Assembly: GCF_000237925.1 (NCBI RefSeq)
Contig: NC_031498.1
Coordinates: 25,802,308-25,866,307 of the forward strand
Reading direction: 5' to 3'
DNA: 64,000 bases
Source: Schistosoma mansoni
Taxonomy: Eukaryota; Platyhelminthes; Trematoda; Strigeidida; Schistosomatidae
Position 1 is the stretch's first letter, and the number at the start of each line of letters is the position of its first letter. Under the pieces are notes generated by a model. The model was not told the DNA's origin, did not search any database, and worked only from the letters and a program-made list of their open reading frames with translations. The position numbers and the translations under genes are program-made. Positions 39,101 to 47,300 of the stretch are shown piece by piece.

Positions 39101-40064
39101 TCAACAAGTTATCTAACTTTGTTTGTTTTCATACATCATTATGACTTATAATCGCATAACCTATTTAGGTGCGTTTCTGAAAAGTGTACAACCTTTCGTT
39201 GTACAAGTTACAAAGGCTCAATCAGAGGTCTCATTATTGCTGGCAATATGCAGCGAAATGAATGTACATTATTTAGATGTCGATTGCTTGAACTGCTAAC
39301 TTCTAACTGGCGATCACTCAATATTTGTCGTCAGGATCGATCAAGAAGTAAGAAATGGAAACTTGTTGAAATACATTGTGCTGAGAATTCTATATTATAG
39401 CAAAAATATAATATTGAATAAAGCTAATGATAATAATAAATAAAGGAATGATTGGGATAATTTTCTCCAACTTGGTTCGTATTTAGCTAATTTTATACCA
39501 CTGTCTCTCGAACCGGGCTAGCCTAAGTGAACTATACTAAATCAAATGGTTTATTCAACATCCTTCATAATGCAGCCAATATGTTGCCACACATTTACGA
39601 TGCCTTCCGATGTAAGGCCACGGATAATATATTAAAAGAAGTACGAACTAGTAGGCAAAAAAGCATTTATGATCGCAGTACTAAAACGTGACATTGAAAC
39701 TACAGAAACTAATAAAGCACTTTCTAATACAAGCAGTTTTGGGGGTATCAGATTACTCCTAGAACTCCTCCTCCGTAAAACCTCGTGAAGTATAAAATCC
39801 TGTTTGTTGTGACCAGCAGTATCTGAGGCTTGATATTGATTCACGTTATCTGTATACGAGCCCGGCCACTCACTATTAATATCCGATATAATGGCAATAA
39901 TATTTCAGCTTAGTCTAACTTACTTTCAATTATTTTAAAGATTTCAGATAAAAAATACATCGATGATCTTTCAAAACAAGAGAATAATAACAAACTTGTT
40001 TCGGAGGAATCAATGAAAAACAATAAGAAGCCGAAGAGTAAATATAAAAATAAGAACAAATTAA
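24110..40064 (+). CDS. DDX51: ATP-dependent RNA helicase DDX51 (Dbp6 type)
   Basis: Eleven exons: 24110-24383, 24424-24563, 24601-24717, 24755-24813, 24852-24963, 25634-25828, 28775-29056, 32137-32367, 35007-35174, 38263-38397, 39942-40064; all GT-AG with consistent phase, giving 611 residues. Helicase motifs in order: DRVIGGF near the N terminus and HFFPVQSAVIP (Q-motif area), APTGSGKT (residues 122-129), [10 protein letters not shown] (154-163), TPGR (212-215), DEAD (237-240), SAT (303-305), ARGIDI (479-484), [10 protein letters not shown] (504-513). The GGF and FPVQ features are those of DDX51/Dbp6, which in other eukaryotes unwinds pre-rRNA in nucleolar assembly of the 60S subunit. A polar insert of about 60 residues follows SAT. 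The first four introns are 37-40 nt; later ones reach 3.7 kb and are full of repeats. The ATG at 24110 is the first in frame; an AG just before it could be a splice acceptor, so upstream exons or trans-splicing are possible. Confidence 0.92.
26583..26950 (-). repeat. Family A repeat, DDX51 intron 6
   Basis: Matches the family across CCATGGTAGCCGGTGACC, TTGTTCCCTCA and GTGAGTAGGACTTCCCTGG. Its TTTATTT tail is joined directly to GACCTAAAGG, so the ~150 bp normally between them is lost. Confidence 0.75.
27355..27660. repeat. Family C repeat, possible solo-LTR-like unit
   Basis: Diverged partner of 60930-61215: both share GATTAAAGCATGT, a TATAAATAT box, 'TTCCTGTT' plus 'GTGYTCTGATTT', and 'AATACTRAGCAATA'. 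A TATA box followed by such a block would suit an LTR promoter, but no coding part or paired LTR is present. Confidence 0.45.
28515..28685 (+). mobile_element. Sm-alpha-type SINE with hammerhead ribozyme
   Basis: A tRNA-like head has a box A candidate TAGCTGAGTGAATAA (28526-28540) and a box B candidate GGTTCTAGTCC (28570-28580); the rest is a hammerhead segment (see separate entry). Order and core match the Sm-alpha SINE family of schistosomes, which is known to encode a hammerhead. It lies about 90 bp before the acceptor of DDX51 exon 7. Confidence 0.8.
28605..28668 (+). ncRNA. Hammerhead ribozyme of the Sm-alpha SINE
   Basis: CTGATGA box at 28619-28625, GAAA at 28640-28643, short palindromic stem III (ACGC/GCGT) and cleavage triplet GTC at 28649-28651. 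Stem II (TCC/GGA around CAAATA) has lost its first pair (A opposite C), and stem I (ATCCAG with CTAGAT) carries one mismatch. It closely follows the well-studied schistosome hammerhead; catalytic residues are present, activity may be reduced. Confidence 0.8.
29168..29318 (+). mobile_element. Family B SINE, 5'-truncated, DDX51 intron 7
   Basis: Lacks the tRNA-like head; starts at the hammerhead segment and runs through CCACGGTGGTCTAGCTTCAA and a 3' part ending AATCTCCACAGAAAACCCC, shared with 40793-40840 (reverse) and 43190-43225. Confidence 0.75.
29172..29217 (+). ncRNA. Hammerhead ribozyme fold in family B SINE
   Basis: Stem I GCACTG (29172-29177) pairs perfectly with CAGTGC (29212-29217); core box CTGAGGA (29178-29184); stem II GTCC/GGAC; GAAA core box (29200-29203); stem III ACGG/CCGT is a loopless palindrome as in Sm-alpha. 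The cleavage triplet is GTT here (GTC in other copies). All conserved hammerhead core positions are present by eye. Identification as a hammerhead is inference from the fold. Confidence 0.75.
30986..31335 (-). repeat. Family A repeat, DDX51 intron 7
   Basis: Tail-first on the plus strand (TTTATTTATTTATACACATA), then CACAAATCTCATTCGG, CCATGGTAGCCGGTGAC and CTCCCCTAGGTGGAC. Missing the distal ~180 bp of the full unit. Directly abuts the LINE remnant at 31351-32010. Confidence 0.8.
31351..32010 (-). mobile_element. LINE RT C-terminal fragment, 216-codon open frame
   Basis: Minus-strand open frame 31354-32004. It starts with a palm-thumb region ([19 protein letters not shown]), then [19 protein letters not shown], and a thumb region, all typical of the part after the catalytic box in CR1/Jockey-superfamily RTs. 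The endonuclease and catalytic box are absent, so it is 5'-truncated, yet open to its stop. It ends about 130 bp before DDX51 exon 8. In its own orientation it is followed at once by a family A unit. Confidence 0.75.
33165..33640. repeat. Possible old repeat, DDX51 intron 8
   Basis: A block with a TATAA-like box (TATATAAACCC near 33460) and a GC-richer part (CTGGGCTAGGCAGTAGCAGG) unlike its AT-rich surroundings. It could be a repeat relic; I have no second copy in this window, so the call is tentative. Confidence 0.25.
34550..34760 (+). repeat. Family A tail fragment followed by a tRNA-like segment
   Basis: 34556-34625 carries the shared 3' end (TGTGGTGCATATATATC, ACCAATATGTATC, AAATAAATGG). 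At 34709-34722 GGGTTCGATTCCTC is a good Pol III box B; a box A about 40 bp before it is weak. Probably a separate SINE relic. Confidence 0.45.
35530..35640 (+). mobile_element. Family B SINE, truncated, DDX51 intron 9
   Basis: Hammerhead segment 35536-35581 with perfect CTGAGGA box, GTCC/GGAC stem II and GTC triplet, but GGAA in place of GAAA, and a stem I mismatch (TAGTGC). Then TTCCATGGTGGTCTAGCTTC. Likely an inactive ribozyme. Confidence 0.7.
36047..36168 (-). mobile_element. 122-bp retroposon with perfect 16-bp target duplication
   Basis: Flanked on both sides by TAGTATCTTTCTCCTA (36031-36046 and 36169-36184). On the minus strand it reads GATTACTGCCGGTCCCAAG, GGGTTGGGCATGGGGTTAGC and ends with a short A run, and resembles the 5' leader of the RTE LINE at 23655-23765. 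It therefore looks like a short element built on the 5' end of an RTE LINE and moved by retroposition. Sits in DDX51 intron 9. Confidence 0.7.
38040..38125 (-). mobile_element. tRNA-like SINE head, DDX51 intron 9
   Basis: On the minus strand: ATAGCTCGATGATAACATC (box A like) and, 30 bp on, GAGTTCGAATTTCAC (box B like). Spacing suits a tRNA-derived SINE. No intact cloverleaf; not a functional tRNA. Confidence 0.45.
38408..38937 (-). repeat. Full-length family A repeat, DDX51 intron 10
   Basis: About 530 bp, from TTTATTTATTTTATTTAAAC to GGCCGTAACAGGGCATTTG. Flanked by an imperfect duplication (TGAGGGTATATT near 38399 and TGAGAGTATATT near 38939). It starts only about 10 nt inside the intron after exon 10 (donor GTGAGG at 38398). 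Confidence 0.8.
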
Positions 40065-40167
40065 TGTTTAGTCGAAATTAAACATAATTTTACTGTATAT
40101 TTCTAACATGCCTTTATATGTATATAGGCATTAACTGTACAGTAGCCCCATATAAATTTTGTAAACA

Positions 40168-40173
40168 AATAAA
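40168..40173 (+). terminator. Poly(A) signal of DDX51
   Basis: AATAAA about 105 nt past the stop codon at 40062-40064; the only canonical hexamer close behind the last exon. Confidence 0.6.
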
Positions 40174-40374
40174 TTAGTTGCTAAGACGTGAACGCTGAGT
40201 TTTTTTTAATCAATAAACTTCACGTTACTGAGATATTTCGGTGTTTTAACAAGAGTTTAGTATGTGGATGTGTGTCAATTGTCTGGGTTTTGTTTGTTTA
40301 CTTGGTGAATATTGATATACTTCTTTTTTCTCACTTACTTATATTTGTATAATTTGATGCGGGATGGTTGTTTT

Positions 40375-40680
40375 CAACAGTCAGTCAGTCACAACGTAGA
40401 ACTTCGTACGTACGTACGTCAGTTCGAGTTGCCATACCACATTAGCACAGAAATGCAGTTGTCGATTCAAATCCCATAGTGGTAGAAGTAGTAAGAGTAT
40501 AAGCAGTAATCGGAAAGACTAGGGTTTGAAGATAATATTGCAGGAGTATAATCCAATGAAATAATTTGGAAAGAGAAAAAAGTTAGACATGAAGAATTCA
40601 GAAGATTAGGATTTGGACGAACACAAAGAGTGGATGCACCTCCGCCATTGCAAACGATTTTGGGCCATGTTGTTTTCAAC
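40375..40680 (-). repeat. Family D repeat copy
   Basis: Near reverse complement of 62200-62510: CAGTCAGTCAGTCAC, TACGTACGTACGT, GTTGCCATACCACATTAGC, a GATTCAAATCCCATAGTGG block and a final GTGGATGCACCTCCGCCATT. A more diverged version lies at 61350-61600. Confidence 0.65.
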
Positions 40681-40792
40681 AGTCATCTTTGGTTATTTTA
40701 ATATGATTCACACTAAAATCCATATAACACATGAACTAGGGAATGATTTTTCTGACACGAAAAAAATTTACAATATATTAAGTAAACTAAAT

Positions 40793-41030
40793 ATCAGAAG
40801 GGGGTTTTGTGGATATTTTAGTAATTTTAATAGTTGAGATCATGAGTTAATCGAAGCTAGACCACCATGGAAAACCTGGAAGCACTGGACGGACAACTTG
40901 TCCTATTGTGGGACTCCTCAGCAGTGCACATCCAAGATCCCGCACGTGGCATTTGAACCCGGGACTTTCGGTCTCGCGCGCGAACGCTTAACCTCTAGAC
41001 CAATGAACCAGCCGGCATCCAACGGTGTTA
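40793..41030 (-). mobile_element. Family B SINE, near full length
   Basis: Minus-strand order: GATGCCGGCTGGTTCATTGG, box A TGGTCTAGAGGTTAAGCG, box B GGGTTCAAATGCC, hammerhead segment (40882-40927), CCATGGTGGTCTAGCTTCG, and the 3' end with CCACAAAACCCCCTTCTG. Stem I and CTGAGGA are intact; the GAAA box is lost (AAGTT in its place), so the ribozyme should be dead. Confidence 0.75.
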
Positions 41031-41099
41031 ATGCAACTAATCTTTATCTCAACTTCTTCCCACAGTTCACTTTCATCACTAAACACTAATATTCAGTAT

Positions 41100-41842
41100 A
41101 TTCCCATGTTAATCATTTCGAAGTTTCCATGTCTACATCAGCCTACAACTGATGTTTTATTAAATATTATTTAATGTGATATATTGGAAGTTCTTCACTG
41201 ACTACAATTTGAACACATTTACACATCAAATGATTTATATATTAATGCTCTAAAAATTTATATTTAATATCTTAACATGACTAGAAAGTTGTTTAGTAAA
41301 CGGTTATTTTGTAACACTATTCATATTCGATAGTTTTGATTATCTCCCTAAAGATTGCTGTGCTAAATGTCGGAATTGACTTCACTTTTAGTCACTAGAA
41401 TGTTTTCGAATATTTTAACGTTTTCCACATGTTTAGTGCGGAACTACTGTAAAACCAGTCATTCTAAATTAGAAGGAGGTTCTTATCTGTCCTGTCCTTG
41501 ACTGTCTACTGAGTTGTTCCGAAACCAGTTCGTTTCACATGTTTAGATAATAGCTGTGTGTGTAATTCGTATTATAGTCACTTCAGTTGGTGTAGGTTAA
41601 AAGTCCCATGTGAAATAACCATTATCCACCTGATATGAATTGTTTAGATATTCAATGTAATGTTTCATATCTTGGAGAACTCGGAAATAATAAGAACCAC
41701 TTTTATTAACATGTCTGTAGCATTAGTTATGAATAATGACAGGATGTCGTTTCTATAATACTTAGTTATTTTCTTTTCAGAATATTACGATCGCATGCAT
41801 TATTTCAGTACTGTTCATTTGTGTACTCTGTATCCCATTTGA
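41100..41842. other. No gene recognised
   Basis: AT-rich intergenic sequence between DDX51 and PIGX; no splice-bounded open frame or named repeat seen. Confidence 0.4.
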
Positions 41843-41925
41843 AGCAGTGGCTTAGTGATTAGAGCTTTTAATGATTTTCAAACGACAAGACTGCTTGTCT
41901 GAAATCCCACTCTATGTAATTCAAT
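41843..41925 (+). mobile_element. tRNA-like SINE head relic
   Basis: AGTGGCTTAGTGATTAGAGC (box A like) and, about 45 bp on, CTGTCTGAAATCCC-type box B remnant (near 41898). A worn tRNA-derived head without a recognised body. Confidence 0.4.
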
Positions 41926-42539
41926 CAGCTTTTAAAGTTAACATTACTAACCTCCATACAAAAAGTATACCTCAAACCTGAGTAAATAAACTACCTACAC
42001 TATTTGGTATCTAGATATTTAGGTTTTAATTTTCTTAAGCTCATATGGCGATTCTCCCTAGAGTTACCTTTAACTTGATTTACTCAGAACCTAGCATGTA
42101 AATTTGTCGTAAATAAACTGACATCATGTTATGGATTATTAATGTAGGTAATATTAATTCTGACCTTTTTTGACATAGATGTTTATTAAGTTAGTTATTG
42201 TCTAATTCGAATTCCTTTCTATTTAAATTGTTTTCTTAATTAACGTCCTGGTGGATCTATAAAACTGTCCAAAACATTCACTCATTATGAGAGTATGTAG
42301 TCTCAGAAGCCAACATGTTTATTGTCGTTATTTTGCGATGTATTAATGTTCAATCAGTTAGTCCTCCTTTCTAAAAAAATTAAAATCTGAAATGAAACAA
42401 TTCCAGTTTGAACCTTTTTCACCGTTGGGATACTTTAATAACTATGTACATCGTAGTAGACGATAAGTACATAAAAATCTCACTAAATTCAATGAATAAT
42501 ACTTGACTGTTGAATTTTGGGGTTTGCGTTGCGAACCGG

Positions 42540-43225
42540 ATTTCGGTTTGACCACCATTGAAAACTAGAAAGCACTCAGCCGCTGTTTAGTTCTAACATG
42601 CGACTCCCGTTAGTGAATATTCACGAGCTCAGTTGACTTTGGATGATTTACATTTCTAATTCCAGTTAATATGCAATATTGGTGTGGTCATGGGCTTTCA
42701 CTGCCAGTAAATTTCATACTAGGATGAAGCTGGCTGTCTAGTGTTCCCTGGTTTCCAATAGTACACTCACCAAAGTCAGTCTATGGCGTGAAACGTCAAA
42801 TTTTTAGTTGAACCTTAAGCTAGTACATCATCTTATGGATAGTGGGAGCTCATGCAGTTAAGTAGGAATCTTCATAGTTGAAATCATGAGTCAATTAAAG
42901 GTAGACCACCATGGAAAACCTGAAGCGCGGACACGAGCCGTTTCGTTGTATTATGGGACATTTCACCGGTAAGTATCCACGATCCAGCACTCACAAGATT
43001 TGAACCCAGGACCTGCCAGTCTTGCACCAGAGCACTTAACCGATAGACCACTGAGCCGGCATCCGATGGTGTTTGTGTCTAACTTCAACCAAACGACGAT
43101 GTTTTTGAGCAACCGTTCACCAATTGTCCAGTGCTTCCAGGTTTTCCATGGTGGTCTAGCTTCAATTGACTCATGATTTCAACTATGAAAATACTGAAAT
43201 CTCCACAAAACCCCTTCTGATCGAT
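42540..43225. mobile_element. Cluster of four family B SINE pieces
   Basis: 42548-42645 (minus, very worn), 42715-42800 (plus, worn), 42886-43075 (minus, with head: box A GGTCTATCGGTTAAGTGC, box B GGGTTCAAATC, degenerate ribozyme that keeps CGAAAC) and 43129-43225 (plus, beginning at the ribozyme cleavage point and running through CCATGGTGGTCTAGCTTC to CTCCACAAAACCCC). Different wear implies insertions of different age. Confidence 0.65.
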
Positions 43226-43679
43226 AAGTGGGAATCTATCAATCAATAAACATTCAAGTACTTCTTTACATTTATATCAAAGTTGTTATCTTAAGGTTGT
43301 CGTTCACGCTAACGCTTTAAAATAAATGTCTATCGGTGATCCTACTCGTCACTTTTGTCACGAAGACAGCATTCCAATGATAAATATATCCAGCTATAGC
43401 TATTTCGATGTTCTTACTACATAATGTCGTTATTGTGGTTATATAGCAGTTTTCTGGGGGAGATATTAACAGTTCTTTTTAAATTCTGTAGTGAAATAAG
43501 TAACGTGTCCAAACAAAGTCAAAATATCCATCATATTACTTAATACCAACGGTATCATAAGCTCACTGTATAGTGAATATGACTTGAAGTATGTACTACA
43601 TAGAAGAATCTGTAATTACTATAGATTGAATTTATTATGCTTCACTAATACTTTTAGTGGGAGCAAGAAAAGCATTGTG

Positions 43680-44112
43680 AGCAGAAAACGTCATTTCATA
43701 TGTTTGCGCGAGGGCTGTGATACTGTCCGGGTGCCCAAACTGAAGCAGGTGGTTTTCTCAGGGGGCCATACCACGAGCCTTTGACCTAAAGGTCTAACCC
43801 ACAAGGCAGTGAGGATATGCAGTCCCATGGTAGCCGGTGACCAACAATTGGTTCATACGACATTTGTTCCCTCAGGATACTGGAGCCCATGTGCACCATT
43901 GGTTTGGAATTAGGGTTTTCCAACTCCTCTAGGTAGACTTGCCGTGTCCACCAACCCGGTTAAAGCTCTGAACATTCGTTTTTCGTCCTCTCAATTTCGT
44001 AAACAACAGTAATGCCACTGTGAGAAGGCAGTGAGTAGGACTTCCCTGGTAGAGGCTATATACGCGTGGCCCCTCCCCACTCTCGGCCGTAACAGGGCAT
44101 TTGGGGGCCTAC
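43680..44112 (-). repeat. Family A repeat upstream of PIGX
   Basis: From CATATGTTTGCGCGAGGGC through CCATGGTAGCCGGTGACC to GGCCGTAACAGGGCATTTG; the T-rich tail is missing. Ends about 285 bp before the PIGX start codon. Confidence 0.8.
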
Positions 44113-44396
44113 TGCTATCTCTTATATTTGTAAAACCAACCACTTTACTCAGACTTTTACACCTCTCATCTCACTCATTGTTGAATATTCAATAATTTAA
44201 ATTTGTCCTGAAAGAATTTACTTGTAGTTCATACTTATCCAGTCAGTAAATAGTAATTTTATTCTCTTACTATTGTTACGTAGCAATTTTTAGTAAACTA
44301 CTGTCAATCTTGTAAAATGGCGTTTAGTCTATGCTATATATGTATATATAAATATAATATCTTTATTTTTCATTTGTGATTTATTTCAATTAGGCA

Positions 44397-47300
44397 ATGA
44401 TGATTCAATTGTTAATACTGTGTACAGTTTCAATTCTGTCATTTACCTACGCTGATATTACTGTTACTACTACTCCTATTACTATGACATTGAATAATTC
44501 AGTGAATACTGTACAACCTTATTTTAATTGTAATATGACTCAACATGGTTTTCATCTTCGATTACATTGTGATTTCCATGATTTTTCAATTAGTTTACTG
44601 GAGCATTGTCAACTTCATTTACACTTACCATCAGGTATTTTATGATGTTGTATTTTATTTTAAATCCTTTTATCAATAATGTTATACATATTGATGTGAG
44701 TTTGAAGCTAACATATGAAATCTGTCTTGGGACAAACTGTTTTTGCATACCACTAACTAGAGAGCCTAAACGAGGTTAGCGGTAGCTCTCTCGGTTCATC
44801 AAATCACTTGCTTCATAATTTAAGGTCTACTAAAACTAAACGTCTGTTGGTCACCCATTAAAAAAGCGAAATCGATGCATCATTTCCTTTATATGTTGTT
44901 GCAAAAAACGTCAAGTTCAGTCAACTTCTATCTTCAATTTACCTACATATGTTCATTTACTGCATTGTGCAACGCGATCAGATATGTGCAATTGTCTTAG
45001 AAGTAAACTTCCCAGTGAGATTCACATGGCAGTTTACAAGTAGTTTAAAGGTACGTTGTGTGCTTGCGATCGTGTAATGTGTTTGATAAAGTCTTAAATA
45101 TGGAAGAATAACAGGAAAAGTGGTGCAATGACTCAATAAACCTAGTATATGTTTACACTCAAGAATAAAAGCAATCGTTAAAAATTAGCAATAACAAAGG
45201 TGTGAGATCGCGATAATCTGAAAATGAAATCTCGAAGATTGTAAACTAGAATTACAAATGTGTTACATATCATGTTATGTACGTAAGGACTATCTCTTGT
45301 AAATCTAGCCGATTGTAATCTTGTTCTATTATTAATGTATTCTACAACGAAATGGGAGACGAGTTATCTAAATGATATATGCAAGAAAAATGGACGACTA
45401 TTCTCTGCTTTTAGGTCATTCACTTCTGAATTTCATTCTATTATATTTTTTATTCACTACTTAATATAAATTAACGGATATTTCCTGACTCATTTTCAGC
45501 CCCCAAATGCCCTGGTACGGCCGAGAGTGGGGAGAGTCCGCTCTCACTCTCCAAATGCTCTCACATGGCCACGCGTATATAGCCTCTACCAGGGAAGTCC
45601 TACTCACTGCCTTCTCACAGTGGCATTACTGTTGTTTACGGAATGGAGGGGACGAAAAGCGAATGTCCAGTGCTTTAACCGGGTTGGTGGACACGGAAAT
45701 CCACCTAAGGGAGTTGGAAAACCCCAATTCCAAACCAATGGTGCACATGGGCTCCAGTATCCTGTGGGAACAAATGGCGTATGAATCAATCATTGGTCAC
45801 CGGCTACCATGGGACTGCATCTCCTCACGATGCTCCACTGCCTTGTGGATCAGACCTTTAGATCGAAGGCTCTGGGTGTGGCCTCCTAAGAAAACCACCT
45901 GCTTCAGTTTGGGCACCTGGGCAGTATCACAGCCGTCACATAAATCAAATGAGATTTGTGTGGCGCATATGTATCTGGTGTCCCTTTGTACCAATATTTT
46001 TGTGTTTAAATAATAATAATAAAATAAATTTTCAGCTGTGTGTTTTATAAATTTTCAGGTTTTTTCATTGATCCATATGAACTGACTTCCAATCAACCTA
46101 ATTTAAAATTTTCAATTATTCAACCGGGAATACAACAAAAACTACATTCTACCATTAAACAGTTTGTAAATTGGTTTACATATTCTAAGTTACGAAAGAA
46201 AATTACCGATCATTTCGATGAAAGTAAACAATTAATTATACAAAATAATTTGGTCGATATTGAAGCTCCAGAATGGCTTGCTCAGCCGTTAACATTCAAA
46301 TTTAATATTGATCAACTGGGAATAAATAAATCAACTAGTTATTTAGATTTACCTATTCATCTACGATATCAGTAGGTTTTATTTAATGTATTCATTGGTT
46401 AAATGAGTTTTGAGTACACATTATGTTCGACAATAAACTTTATCAACTATCGTCAACCGTCTAACATCTCAATATATGGCATATAATGTCGACTTACTTA
46501 AGCTAGTAGATGTAATGGAACTTCATCAACATAGTCCTATCGGTATGAATTGACTAGACGAACACAGCATAAATCATTGCTTAACTTCGTGGATCAGTTG
46601 AAGTTAGATATTAACACCGTTGGATGCCGGTCGGCTCAGTGGTCTATCGGTTAAGTGCTCCGGCGCGAAGCTGGTAGGTCCTGGGTTCGAATCTCGCTCG
46701 CGAGGCGGGATCGTGGATGCGCACTACCGAGGAGTCCCATAATAGGACGAAACGGCCGTCCAGTGCTTCCAGGTTTTCCATGGTGGTCTAGCTTCAATTG
46801 ACTCATGATTTCAACTATGAAAACATTATTCAATGATCAATCAGTCGTAAATATTTGTTCTACATTAAGTTGGCCGCACCCTAAATATCTCAATGGTAAT
46901 GTATCAGACTGACAAACTGGGTGACACATGTTTGGATTCCATTAAGATTATTAATCCCATCAATATTTCAGGTACTTCTTGCTGACGAGAGTCAATACGA
47001 AACCTAGGTCCAGATTTTCCTGCATCTATCTTCAATCATCTAACATAGTTAATTCACAAATATCTGTTTGCTGTAATGCTGTTCAATAGTGTTCGGTTAT
47101 AATTAAATCGTTATTAACCTGATGATAAGTTTGCGAATCATTAGTATTAAATTTGAGTTTGTTATCCGTTCTAATAATTAAGAATCATGCTTTGTGTCAT
47201 CTAAATTTCAGTCAAACATTCACAACATAATTCCTTTTTGATTATATCCAGCCATTCTCATAAATGCGTCAACAATTCAAGCTTCTTATAGTTCCCAGTT

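Noticed and set aside
46633-46700. Functional tRNA gene
   Set aside because: Boxes A and B are present but the arms do not form a cloverleaf, and the sequence recurs as the head of a SINE family.
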